In this document: positions 6,633-14,386 of the stretch, in pieces | How positions within the stretch are numbered: the first letter of the stretch is position 1 | Layout: every line of letters begins with the position of its first letter | NCBI GenBank assembly: GCA_046313675.1 | Contig: JBKBXU010000034.1 | Coordinates: 1-20,699, forward strand | Origin: JBKBXU01 sp046313675 | Lineage (GTDB): Bacteria > Bacteroidota > Bacteroidia > Cytophagales > Cytophagaceae | DNA length: 20,699 nt | Direction of reading: 5' to 3' | Made by a program: the position numbers and the translations under genes | Notes under the pieces: model-generated | What the model was told of the DNA's origin: nothing | Databases searched by the model: none | What the model saw: only the letters and a program-made list of their open reading frames with translations

Positions 6633-7904
6633 ATGAAGAAACTTAATCCACTACCTGTACCAAAAGACGAACAAGCCAGACTAAATGCAGTATTTGAATA
6701 TGGTATTTTAGATTCTGCGTACGACAAGGACTTAGACGAATTAACAGAGTTTGCGTCAAAACTGTATAATGTCCCCATTGTTCTGATAACTATTTTAGAT
6801 GAGAACAGGCAGTGGTTTAAGTCTAATTATGGACTTGGAGTTCATGAAACTCATCGTAGCATCTCTTTTTGCCAATATACGATTATGGAAAAGGATGTTT
6901 TTGTGGTAGAAGATGCTGTTGAAGACGAGCGTTTTAAGGCAAACCCCTTGGTTCTTGGCTTCCCTAATATCCGCTTTTACGCCGGATCGCCACTAATTAA
7001 TGAAAAAGGTTTTTCACTGGGCTCCCTTGCTTTGATTGATAGTAAACCCAGAAAGTTAACCGAGGAGGATAAACATAACCTTCAACTTTTAGGTAAGCAA
7101 GTGATTAATTTTTTTGAGCTGGCTGTCAGAAAGCATGAACTAGAGAAAGATAAGGAATTACTGGAGAAGAAAGTTGCTGAGAGAACACAAAAAGTTCAAA
7201 AACAGATTGTAGAACTTGAAAAAAGGGATGAAAGACTTAGTTCATTAAATAACGAGTTAAATAGGTTTATTTATAAATTATCCCATGACTTGCTAGGGCC
7301 TATTAAATCCCTTCAGGGACTGACAAATCTTGCACTTCAACAAGTAGAACCGGGGGAAGTAAAAACCTATTTGGAGTTAATGAAAAAGACCGAAAATAAG
7401 TTAGATAACACCCTGATAAGTCTCATCAAACTTTTATCTACTCAGGATCCCTCAGAACTTGCTGTGATTGATTGGCATAGTCTTTTAGAAGAGGCTATTG
7501 CCAAAGCTGAAAAAAGAGTTTTAGGGAAAAAAGTTAGTGTTTCACAGGTTATTGCAAAAAGCTTGAGTTTTAGATCTGACCCGGTTTTACTTGAAATTGT
7601 GTTGGAAGAAATACTTGTTAATAGCATGCAATATAATTACCAAAAGGAGCCAGCAGTAACTGTTTCAGTTGAAGAGATGAAAGGTCATATTCTTGTAGGT
7701 ATTTCAGATAATGGAATAGGTGTCAGAGAAGAAGAAAAAAATAAAATTTTTGAAATGTTCTATAAAAATGAAAAATCGGTGGGTAGTGGCTTAGGTCTTT
7801 ATATTGTAAAGACGATCATAGAAAAATTAGGTGGAAGCATTCGTTTGGAAACTAAAAGAAACGCTGGAACTTTAATTCAGCTCCTGATGCCTAAGAGCTT
7901 ATAA
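6633..7904 (+). CDS. GAF-domain sensor histidine kinase (cytoplasmic)
   Basis: This 423-aa protein has no membrane segment. A GAF domain occupies about 20-165 (with AGSPLINEKGFSLGSLALID), a coiled coil about 165-212, and the kinase core follows. The H-box is FIYKLSHDLLGPIKSLQG with His218 as phosphoacceptor. The ATPase domain has the N-box around Asn330 (EEILVNSMQYN), the G1 box SDNGIG (358-363), the F region (KIFEMFYKN) and the G2 box GSGLGLYIVK (384-393). It is an intact two-component kinase, but no response regulator is adjacent, so it is an orphan here. The GAF domain suggests sensing of a small ligand or redox state in the cytoplasm; the signal is unknown. Confidence 0.93.
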   Translation: MKKLNPLPVPKDEQARLNAVFEYGILDSAYDKDLDELTEFASKLYNVPIVLITILDENRQWFKSNYGLGVHETHRSISFCQYTIMEKDVFVVEDAVEDERFKANPLVLGFPNIRFYAGSPLINEKGFSLGSLALIDSKPRKLTEEDKHNLQLLGKQVINFFELAVRKHELEKDKELLEKKVAERTQKVQKQIVELEKRDERLSSLNNELNRFIYKLSHDLLGPIKSLQGLTNLALQQVEPGEVKTYLELMKKTENKLDNTLISLIKLLSTQDPSELAVIDWHSLLEEAIAKAEKRVLGKKVSVSQVIAKSLSFRSDPVLLEIVLEEILVNSMQYNYQKEPAVTVSVEEMKGHILVGISDNGIGVREEEKNKIFEMFYKNEKSVGSGLGLYIVKTIIEKLGGSIRLETKRNAGTLIQLLMPKSL

Positions 7905-7950
7905 ATGATTTGCTACTAAAGACGATTTTTTTCGCATAGTTCAGGTTACA

Positions 7951-8508
7951 TTAAAGTAATTTCCTTCTTTTTGCCGGTTTTCTAAAAAATATTGCACAAG
8001 CTATTCCTGTAACAGCACCTCCTAAGTGTCCCTCCCAGGACATTTCTTCTGTCACAGGCAGAAGCCCAAAAAACATCCCTCCATAGAAGATTATAATTAG
8101 TACAGATAATATCGTTGAAGTGAAATCTTTTCGTAAAAAACCAATCAAAAAAAGAAAGAAAGCTATACCATAGATTATTCCACTTGCACCTACATGGGGG
8201 GCAGGCCTGCCAATAAACCATACAATGATGTTAGGAATGAAATAGCAAAATATCATGACGTACGTAGCGCTATTGCGATAAAATGCGAACATTATTCCAC
8301 CCAGAATGAGAAGCGATACACTGTTTGATAAAAGATGGTAGATGTTGGCATGTATCAGCGGAGAGGTAAAAATGCCTATGAGCCCCAAAGGTTCCCGGGG
8401 AATTATTCCAAATACTACCCGATTAATTGGTAAGAACGGAAGCAGAAAATAAACCAGCAATAGGATAAGGACAAAGGCTAAGGGATGAAAAAATTTTTTA
8501 AAATTCAT
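7951..8508 (-). CDS. Rhomboid family intramembrane serine protease
   Basis: A 185-aa membrane protein with about six helices. The catalytic Ser is at 109 in GASGIIYG and the catalytic His at 161 in EGHLGGAVTG, the expected dyad. The conserved HxxxN pattern on helix 2 is present as HANIYHLLSNS (His58, Asn62). Rhomboids cut transmembrane helices within the bilayer; the substrate is unknown. It is a minimal six-helix bacterial form without extra domains, and the C-terminus is basic (RKPAKRRKLL). It is probably transcribed alone, since a terminator lies at 8631-8667 upstream. Confidence 0.92.
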   Translation of the reverse strand: MNFKKFFHPLAFVLILLLVYFLLPFLPINRVVFGIIPREPLGLIGIFTSPLIHANIYHLLSNSVSLLILGGIMFAFYRNSATYVMIFCYFIPNIIVWFIGRPAPHVGASGIIYGIAFFLFLIGFLRKDFTSTILSVLIIIFYGGMFFGLLPVTEEMSWEGHLGGAVTGIACAIFFRKPAKRRKLL

Positions 8509-8630
8509 TTATTAAATCTTATGCTTTAATAACTGCAAATATGCTTTTATGTTGAAATATCTATAGGTTTGCTTAGTTGTAAATGCTTTAATTCGGTGTG
8601 TATAGATGTGTTAAGTGAATAGGCCTCGAT

Positions 8631-8667
8631 AAAAAAAAGCTCTTTCAGAATATCTAAAAGGGCTTTT
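8631..8667 (-). terminator. Rho-independent terminator of the GH75-like gene
   Basis: Read on the minus strand, the arms AAAAGCCCTTTT and AAAGAGCTTTT form an 11-bp stem with one G-T pair and a loop of about 11 nt, followed by a run of T (eight in total, partly in the stem). It lies about 27 bp past the stop codon of the gene at 8694-9554. Confidence 0.7.
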
Positions 8668-8693
8668 GAAAAAAGACTACTTATTATATTAAA

Positions 8694-9554
8694 TCAGTTG
8701 ATTAAGGATCTCAATTCTTCCTTGCTGCCCCATTCATTCAATAGGCGTTCACCTTCTGCCCTAATTTCTGCTACAGATATAGGCCAACCTTTGCTAGATC
8801 CTGTGAAAACAATGTAAGTGATGTTTGTACTTTGAATACCTCCATAGCGGGGATCATTGTTAATTCCTAATTCAGCCCCAGAGAACATAGAGGCCTCTCC
8901 CAATTTTCCTTCCGGGCCTACATCCGCAAAAACAGCATAGCTTATTTTTCCGTCAGGAGTAATTATGGCTCCAAAATCGCCCAGCTTCGCCCCCATTTCT
9001 CTTTGCAGAGACTGTGGAAGAACGTAATAAGGTACTTCTTCGGCATTTACAAATCGGTGTGGGTCATTATAGGCTTTTGACGGGTCAAAAAGAGAGGTCG
9101 TGGAAATATAAAATCCTGGTGCCGGATCATTAGGCCCTTGTATGAGAGGTTCTCCATCAGGTCTTTTATTGTCAGTTGCCAATGCCCACCAGTTCCCGGG
9201 TTTCCCTGCCATAAACAGGTCATCCATTCCGGGAGAATCATCCGGATGATAACAACGTGGTGCACCATCGGCATCTATCAGGAGTTTGGCATTAAAGAAA
9301 AATACACTCTCTGATGCCTTACGTTTCCAAATGGGCAAACCGGCAGATTCAGAAACCGTGGTTTTTTCTTCAATTTCCGCATCGTATTCCGGATTATCAA
9401 AAGGTTGTTCTGAAACAGGTTCCGGGTCCTGCTGAGCTTGATGGTTCTGTTGTGCTTGTGGAGCAACGTTTTCTTTTTTACATTGAGCAAATGTCAGAAT
9501 AATACAAAATGATAAGAAAGGAATTGTTTTTTGAAATGGCATAGAGTCAAACAT
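8694..9554 (-). CDS. GH75 chitosanase-like protein, probable lipoprotein
   Basis: A 286-aa protein with an N-terminal export signal ending at TFAQC, where Cys25 may be lipidated although Gln at -1 is atypical for a lipobox. A Gln/Pro/Glu-rich linker (about 33-65) precedes a domain that resembles glycoside hydrolase family 75: FFFNAKLLIDADGAPRCYHP, then GNWWALATDNKRPDGEP, NDPAPGFYISTTSL and YAVFADVGPEGKLGEAS. Asp211 and Glu220, nine residues apart, fit the catalytic Asp/Glu pair I recall for a fungal GH75 chitosanase. The likely role is hydrolysis of chitosan or a related glucosamine polymer at the cell surface. A second Met at residue 5 could be the true start. No PUL-type genes flank it. Confidence 0.8.
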   Translation of the reverse strand: MFDSMPFQKTIPFLSFCIILTFAQCKKENVAPQAQQNHQAQQDPEPVSEQPFDNPEYDAEIEEKTTVSESAGLPIWKRKASESVFFFNAKLLIDADGAPRCYHPDDSPGMDDLFMAGKPGNWWALATDNKRPDGEPLIQGPNDPAPGFYISTTSLFDPSKAYNDPHRFVNAEEVPYYVLPQSLQREMGAKLGDFGAIITPDGKISYAVFADVGPEGKLGEASMFSGAELGINNDPRYGGIQSTNITYIVFTGSSKGWPISVAEIRAEGERLLNEWGSKEELRSLIN

Positions 9555-9723
9555 TGTGTATTAGGAGAAGGAATGTTTTTTCTAAATAGTTCAGAATGGT
9601 AAAAGTGAACTGCCTGCTGGGGAGAGGGTACTTTTGTAAAATAGGTGGATTAGTTAACAGTCTGGCCATGACCGTAGAAAAACCAGAGTGAAACTTAATG
9701 GAAATGGCTAAAGCAGAATAATA

Positions 9724-9957
9724 CTATAATCTGGAAATCGAGATTATGTCATAAATTCTGATCATGTTTTTATATATCCGTTCAGTTTCAGAAGGGTTAA
9801 CCTCAAATTCAATCGTACAGGAGGCCGTCTTTGCATCTACCACAGCATAGTTAAGGCTGTTTACCATTAAACCTCTTTTTCGTATAGGTAAAAGGATCCT
9901 GTCAATGGTTTCAGGAGTGTGTGCACATTCAATTTTCCAGCAGAATTTCTCTTTCAT
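9724..9957 (-). CDS. Small ACT-domain protein, IlvM-like
   Basis: This 77-aa protein consists of a single ACT-type fold. The segment TPETIDRILLPIRKRGLMVNSLNYAVVD aligns by eye with E. coli IlvM (NPETLERVLRVVRHRGFHV...), the small regulatory subunit of acetohydroxyacid synthase II, and the C-terminal half keeps the beta-alpha-beta pattern. No large catalytic subunit (IlvB/G) is adjacent in this window, so it is an orphan here. It may regulate an AHAS encoded elsewhere or bind another amino acid. It is divergent from hisC and has its own promoter-like sequence. Confidence 0.7.
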   Translation of the reverse strand: MKEKFCWKIECAHTPETIDRILLPIRKRGLMVNSLNYAVVDAKTASCTIEFEVNPSETERIYKNMIRIYDIISISRL

Positions 9958-9994
9958 TTCAGGTTGGTAGATGATTGTTATTTTTTATGATGAG

Positions 9995-10033
9995 CAAAGA
10001 TAAAAACTTTTCCCGATCACCCATTCACAAAAA
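9995..10033 (-). promoter_or_regulatory. Promoter-like sequence for the IlvM-like gene
   Basis: On the minus strand TATCTTTG (9995-10002) matches the Bacteroidota -7 consensus TAnnTTTG exactly, about 38 nt before the start codon at 9957. The nearest -33-like element, TTTTTG (10028-10033), is 25 bp upstream, longer than the usual 19-21. Confidence 0.45.
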
Positions 10034-10079
10034 CGCATATTTTTACCTGAAATTAGAAAATCATGAAAAATGAATAGTG

Positions 10080-10110
10080 TTTGGGTTTAGAATCTGTAGA
10101 AGTAAATTTA
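10080..10110 (+). promoter_or_regulatory. Promoter-like sequence for the hisC operon
   Basis: TTTG at 10080-10083 is followed after exactly 19 bp by TAAATTTA at 10103-10110, one base from the -7 consensus TAnnTTTG. Spacing and order fit the Bacteroidota housekeeping promoter. The implied start near 10116 would give a leader of about 80 nt before hisC. Confidence 0.5.
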
Positions 10111-10180
10111 AAATTCAGCAAATAGCTATAGAACATTCCTTTTTTATGGAAATCTTCCTTATTTTGCAGGCTAATAAAAC

Positions 10181-10186
10181 GGGAGG
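10181..10186 (+). promoter_or_regulatory. Shine-Dalgarno site deciding the TTG start of hisC
   Basis: GGGAGG ends 8 bp before the TTG at 10195. Together with the conserved HisC N-terminus beginning at that codon, it supports TTG as the real start. The site lies inside a 15-codon upstream ORF (ATG 10146, TAA 10191-10193) that stops one base before the hisC start. Confidence 0.6.
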
Positions 10187-10194
10187 CTTGTAAT

Positions 10195-11241
10195 TTGTTT
10201 TCACTCGATAAAATACTCAGAAATAATATTAAAAAGGTTGAGCCTTATTCTTCTGCGCGCGATGAATATAAAGGATCGGAAGGAATATTTTTAGATGCTA
10301 ATGAGAATTCATTTGGATCGGTAACAGAGCCTCCTTTTCATCGTTATCCCGATCCTTTGCAAAGAGATCTAAAAGAGGTTATCGCTTCAGTGAAAAGGAC
10401 AGATGTGAATAAGATCTTCCTAGGAAACGGCAGCGACGAACCTATAGATTTGCTTATAAGAATGGTTTGTGAGCCAAAATCGGATAACATTATTATAATG
10501 CCCCCAACCTATGGCATGTATCAGGTTAGTGCGGCAATTAACGATGTCGGGGTGAAGAAAGTGAATCTTTCGGAGGATTTTCAGATCATGACAAGGGCAG
10601 TGCTTGATGCAGTAGATGGACAAACAAAAATCATCTTTGTTTGCTCTCCTAACAATCCTACCGGAAATTCGATGAGAATTAAAGATATTGAAGAGTTGTT
10701 GAATAAATTTGCGGGGATCGTGGTGGTTGATGAAGCATACATTGATTTTTCGAACGATAGAGGCTTTCTGTCCCGGTTAAGCGAATTTCCCAATTTGGTT
10801 ATTCTGCAAACATTCTCTAAAGCCTGGGGAATGGCAGCCTTACGACTGGGTATGGCTTTTGCCTCAGAAGAAATCATAAAAGTGTTGAATAAAATAAAGC
10901 CACCATACAACATCAATGGGGCTACCCAGAATATTGCCATAGAAGGTTTGCGTAAAGTACTCAGTAAAGAAATGAGGGTGGAACAAATCCTTACCTCCAG
11001 GGAACACTTGAAAGAAAGCTTGCAGAATCTGCCGGTGGTTATTAAAGTATACCCTTCGGATGCCAATTTCTTATTGGTTAAGACCACAGGAGGGAAAGCT
11101 GTTTATGAATTCCTCATCACAAAAAAAATCATTACGAGGGATCGTTCTTCCGTATCTTTGTGCGAAGGATGTTTGAGGATTACTGTAGGTACCCCGGAAG
11201 AGAATGATGCCCTGGTGAATGCATTGAAAGAATATAAGTAA
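10195..11241 (+). CDS. hisC: Histidinol-phosphate aminotransferase
   Basis: A 348-aa class I/II PLP-dependent aminotransferase that converts imidazole acetol phosphate and glutamate to histidinol phosphate in histidine synthesis. The N-terminus contains the HisC hallmark EPYSSARDEY. The PLP lysine is Lys209 in QTFSKAWGMAALRLG; other family elements are LDANENSFG, GNGSDEPIDLL, SPNNPTGN and VVDEAYIDF. Translation starts at TTG (10195), preceded by GGGAGG. It heads an operon and is separated from hisB by one base, implying translational coupling. The usual upstream partners hisG and hisD are absent; the gene upstream is divergent and unrelated. Confidence 0.96.
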   Translation: MFSLDKILRNNIKKVEPYSSARDEYKGSEGIFLDANENSFGSVTEPPFHRYPDPLQRDLKEVIASVKRTDVNKIFLGNGSDEPIDLLIRMVCEPKSDNIIIMPPTYGMYQVSAAINDVGVKKVNLSEDFQIMTRAVLDAVDGQTKIIFVCSPNNPTGNSMRIKDIEELLNKFAGIVVVDEAYIDFSNDRGFLSRLSEFPNLVILQTFSKAWGMAALRLGMAFASEEIIKVLNKIKPPYNINGATQNIAIEGLRKVLSKEMRVEQILTSREHLKESLQNLPVVIKVYPSDANFLLVKTTGGKAVYEFLITKKIITRDRSSVSLCEGCLRITVGTPEENDALVNALKEYK

Positions 11242-11242
11242 A

Positions 11243-12346
11243 ATGAAAAAGAAAGTACTGTTTATAGATCGTGACGGAACCATCATTATAGAGCCTTTGG
11301 AGGATAAGCAGGTGGATTCCCTTGAAAAGCTGGAGTTTCTACCTAAGGCAATTAGCTGCCTGGCCAAAATTGCGGCCGAAATGGATTATATGCTGGTGAT
11401 GGTTACAAATCAGGATGGCCTTGGAACCGAATCGTTTCCTGAAAATACTTTTTGGCCACCGCAAAATAAAATGCTAAAAACCCTGGCCAACGAAGGAGTA
11501 ACCTTTGATGCTATTCATATCGATCGGTCTTTTGATCATGAAAACCTGCCTACCCGCAAACCAAGAACCGGCATGCTGGAAGATTATATGACAGATGCGT
11601 ATGATCTTGAAAATTCATTTGTAATAGGGGACCGTGCCACGGATATCCAATTGGCCAGGAATCTTGGAACAAAAGCCATTTATATTGGAGAGAATGTTCA
11701 TGCAGAAGCTGATCTGACAACATTTGACTGGGATGAGATCTATACCTATTTGTCCAATATAAGCAAACGTACTGCGGAAGTAAGAAGAAAAACCAAGGAA
11801 ACAGATATCCTTATAAACCTTAACCTCAATGGTACAGGAGTAACTTCCATTCAAACAGGCCTTGGCTTTTTTGATCATATGCTGGATCAGTTGGGTAAGC
11901 ATTCTTTATGCGACCTGAGTGTACAGGTAGAAGGGGATCTGCATATAGATGAACATCATACCATTGAGGATACGGCGATTGCACTCGGGGAAGCTTTTGC
12001 TAAAGCCTTGGGCGATAAAAGAGGAATAGAGCGTTATGGTTTCCTACTTCCTATGGATGATTGCCTGGTACAGGCGGCCATAGACTTTTCAGGACGAAGC
12101 TGGCTGGTATGGGATGCTGAGTTTAAGAGAGAAAAAGTTGGAGATATGCCTACGGAAATGTTCCTTCACTTTTTTAAGTCATTTTCCGATGCTGCCAAAT
12201 GTAACCTTAATATAAAAGCTGAAGGAGATAACGAACACCATAAAATTGAAGCTATTTTTAAAGCGGTTGCTAAATCAATAAAAATGGCTCTGAAAAAAGA
12301 TAAAGCTACGGCTCATATATTGCCAAGCACAAAAGGGAGTCTATGA
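11243..12346 (+). CDS. hisB: Bifunctional histidinol-phosphatase / imidazoleglycerol-phosphate dehydratase
   Basis: This 367-aa two-domain enzyme covers two steps of histidine synthesis. The N-terminal HAD phosphatase domain (about 1-165) has the nucleophile motif DRDGT (9-13) and GDRATD (129-134). The C-terminal dehydratase domain (about 176-367) has FDHMLDQ (210-216), the metal-binding DEHHTIED (236-243) and EHHKIEA (331-337). The HAD cap loop, which in E. coli HisB binds zinc through cysteines and a histidine, reads IHIDRSFDHENLPTRKP here and has no cysteine. It starts one base after hisC and is followed by a 49-bp repeat-bearing gap before hisH. Confidence 0.96.
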   Translation: MKKKVLFIDRDGTIIIEPLEDKQVDSLEKLEFLPKAISCLAKIAAEMDYMLVMVTNQDGLGTESFPENTFWPPQNKMLKTLANEGVTFDAIHIDRSFDHENLPTRKPRTGMLEDYMTDAYDLENSFVIGDRATDIQLARNLGTKAIYIGENVHAEADLTTFDWDEIYTYLSNISKRTAEVRRKTKETDILINLNLNGTGVTSIQTGLGFFDHMLDQLGKHSLCDLSVQVEGDLHIDEHHTIEDTAIALGEAFAKALGDKRGIERYGFLLPMDDCLVQAAIDFSGRSWLVWDAEFKREKVGDMPTEMFLHFFKSFSDAAKCNLNIKAEGDNEHHKIEAIFKAVAKSIKMALKKDKATAHILPSTKGSL

Positions 12347-12354
12347 AATAAATT

Positions 12355-12398
12355 CTGAATTTTGAATTAATAAAATATTATTACTTATTACTTATTTG
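12355..12398 (+). repeat. Heptameric tandem repeats in the hisB-hisH gap
   Basis: The gap contains two groups of adjacent 7-bp units: CTGAATT then TTGAATT (12355-12368), and TTATTAC, TTATTAC, TTATTTG (12378-12398). The last unit carries the TTG start codon of hisH. The gap is much longer and more AT-rich than the other his-operon junction. Confidence 0.55.
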
Positions 12399-12977
12399 AA
12401 AGTTGCGATCGTAAAATATAATGCAGGAAATCTTCAGTCAGTGATATTTGCACTGAACCGAATAGGAATAAACCCTGTTGTAACGGATGATAAGGAAACG
12501 CTCCTTTCTGCCGATAAAGTGATTTTTCCGGGTGTGGGAGAGGCCAGTTCTGCTATGAAATATATTAAAGAACATGGCCTGGATCAGATTTTGAAGAACC
12601 TTAAGCAGCCCTTTCTTGGAATTTGCCTAGGTTTACAATTAATGTGTACCAGTACAGAAGAAGGAAATACGGATTGCCTGAATATCTTTCCGGTAAAAGT
12701 GAAAAGATTTCCTCCAAAGGATAAAGTGCCTCATATGGGCTGGAACTCCCTGGGCAAACTGAAAGGAGATTTGTTTAAAGGTTTGGACGAGGATAGTTTT
12801 GTATATTTTGTTCATAGTTATTATGCGGAATTAAGTGAATATACCGCCGCACAATGTAATTATATTTTGCCATTTAGTGCTTCATTGCAGAAAGATAATT
12901 ATTATGCAGTACAATTTCACCCCGAAAAAAGCGGTAAGGAAGGAGAAACCATTATCAAAAACTTTATAGATCTGTAA
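12396..12977 (+). CDS. hisH: Imidazole glycerol phosphate synthase, glutamine amidotransferase subunit
   Basis: A 193-aa class I glutaminase that releases ammonia from glutamine and passes it to HisF. The catalytic triad is Cys77 in FLGICLGLQLM, with His175 and Glu177 in VQFHPEKS; other hallmarks are YNAGNLQSV, FPGVGEA and PHMGWN. The conserved N-terminus (KVAIVKYNAGN) begins directly after a TTG, and the next in-frame Met is far inside the domain, so TTG is the start; no Shine-Dalgarno site precedes it. HisF is required for function but is not encoded next to it; a TPR lipoprotein gene follows after 12 bp. Confidence 0.95.
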   Translation: MKVAIVKYNAGNLQSVIFALNRIGINPVVTDDKETLLSADKVIFPGVGEASSAMKYIKEHGLDQILKNLKQPFLGICLGLQLMCTSTEEGNTDCLNIFPVKVKRFPPKDKVPHMGWNSLGKLKGDLFKGLDEDSFVYFVHSYYAELSEYTAAQCNYILPFSASLQKDNYYAVQFHPEKSGKEGETIIKNFIDL

Positions 12978-12989
12978 GTTCGAACTCCT

Positions 12990-14369
12990 ATGAAAATATC
13001 CTACGGCATATTGATCCTTACATTATTGCTGGCTTCCTGTGGAACCAGGCAGTATACGGGGAAAAACAACAAGGCCTCCGACGATCTTTCGGGCGATCCT
13101 GTTATTTATTCCCTAACACGGGCAATTTCTGCCGATCCGGATAATTCATCTTTATTCGTAAAGCGTGGCGAATTTTATCTTGAAAAAGGGAAGCCAAGGC
13201 ATGCACTTAAGGATGCTGAAAAAGCAGTTCAAAAGGAAGAGGATTTTTATTCCTGCTATTTGCTGGCAAAAAGTTATTTTGCTTTAAATAAATTTTCTGA
13301 AGCAGTGGAAGCAGGGTTGAATGCTGAAAAACATAAGACCAACCATGCTGAGCTTACACTCCTTATTTCCAGAGCTTACTTAAAGGAGGGAGATAGGGTG
13401 AAGGCTGACACTTATCTTGCCAAAGCAGAGAAAATGGTTCCTGAACATGCAGAGATAAAACTTATAAAAGGCCTTAGTGCTATTGCTAAAAAAGATACCA
13501 TTAATGCTCTGGTATATTTGAACTCCGGACTAAAAAAAGATGGATCTAATATAGATATTATTAAGGAGTTAGTAAATATATATATCGCTTCTGGTAAATT
13601 GGATACAGCCATGACATTGGTGATTGCCGGGCAGAATATAAGTCCGGAAGACCCTGTTTTACTGTTTAGCAAATCCAGAATTCTTGAAAAAAATGGCCTG
13701 GTAGAAAGTGCTATTTTTGCGTGTGAATCGGCTCTGTTGTCTGATCCTGACTATATTCCTGCTAATAAGAGGATGGCAGAACATTATTTTGCATTGAATA
13801 ATTTTTCCAAAGCGAAAGAACATTCTGAAAGGGTTATGGCTCAGGACAGCTCTTACCTGAATATAAACCATATGCTGGGTAAAATTTACGAGAAAGAAAA
13901 GCTAAAGAGAGAAGCTGTAATAGTATATAAAAATATTCTTTCAAGGAACTCCGGAGATACGACTGCTCAAAATGCTTTGGCCAGAATTTATGCAGGAAAC
14001 CCTGAACTGGCTCCTGTTTTTACCAAAAAGGTGCAGGAAGATTCTGTAGAGGTAAAGATTCCAGTTGTAGATGTCCCTACTCCAAGCGTTAAGGTTGAGC
14101 CTGTTAAGAAAGATACAGTGGCAGGTAAGCCTGTTGTTGCTCCGATAAAAAAAGAATCACCTGTTCTTGAGCCTAAGAAGGTTGTAAAAAAAGATACAGC
14201 CAAAAAAGAATTAACGGAGGAGCCTAAAAAAGAAGAGCTTGAAAAACCTGCTCCTGTAGTAACAGAACCGGAACCTGTCGTAAAGCCAATTGATTTGGAA
14301 GTCATTTCGGACACAATCAAACAAGAAGGTAAAAAGAAGAAAGAAAAAGGAAGTAAAAAGAATCAATAA
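12990..14369 (+). CDS. TPR-repeat lipoprotein with Lys/Pro/Glu-rich tail
   Basis: This 459-aa protein has a lipoprotein signal ending in LLASC (Cys17). Residues of about 40-340 form a series of tetratricopeptide-like helix pairs, for example LFVKRGEFYLEKGKPRHALKD and YIPANKRMAEHYFALNNFSKAKEHSE. The last 110 residues are low-complexity with repeated Lys, Glu, Pro and Val (KKDTAKKELTEEPKKEELEK) and probably disordered. TPR lipoproteins of this kind act as periplasmic or outer-membrane scaffolds in Bacteroidota; no specific partner can be named. It is 12 bp after hisH and 17 bp before thrS on the same strand, so it is probably co-transcribed with both though unrelated to their pathways. Confidence 0.82.
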   Translation: MKISYGILILTLLLASCGTRQYTGKNNKASDDLSGDPVIYSLTRAISADPDNSSLFVKRGEFYLEKGKPRHALKDAEKAVQKEEDFYSCYLLAKSYFALNKFSEAVEAGLNAEKHKTNHAELTLLISRAYLKEGDRVKADTYLAKAEKMVPEHAEIKLIKGLSAIAKKDTINALVYLNSGLKKDGSNIDIIKELVNIYIASGKLDTAMTLVIAGQNISPEDPVLLFSKSRILEKNGLVESAIFACESALLSDPDYIPANKRMAEHYFALNNFSKAKEHSERVMAQDSSYLNINHMLGKIYEKEKLKREAVIVYKNILSRNSGDTTAQNALARIYAGNPELAPVFTKKVQEDSVEVKIPVVDVPTPSVKVEPVKKDTVAGKPVVAPIKKESPVLEPKKVVKKDTAKKELTEEPKKEELEKPAPVVTEPEPVVKPIDLEVISDTIKQEGKKKKEKGSKKNQ

Positions 14370-14386
14370 TTTTTTGTAATATAATA

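Noticed and set aside
10111..10194. A classical histidine attenuator in the hisC leader
   Set aside because: The short leader ORF contains no His codons and I see no terminator/antiterminator hairpin pair.
10581..11087. A 168-codon minus-strand open frame antisense to hisC
   Set aside because: It lies entirely within a well-supported hisC, has Ser/Leu-rich composition typical of antisense frames, and has no recognisable domain.
13988..14320. A 110-codon minus-strand frame rich in Thr, Ser, Gly and Phe
   Set aside because: It is the antisense shadow of the repetitive Lys/Pro/Glu tail of the TPR lipoprotein; repeated codons keep the other strand open.
14370..14386. A T-box or other tRNA-sensing leader before thrS
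   Set aside because: Only 17 bp separate the preceding gene from thrS; there is no room for a T-box and no specifier structure.
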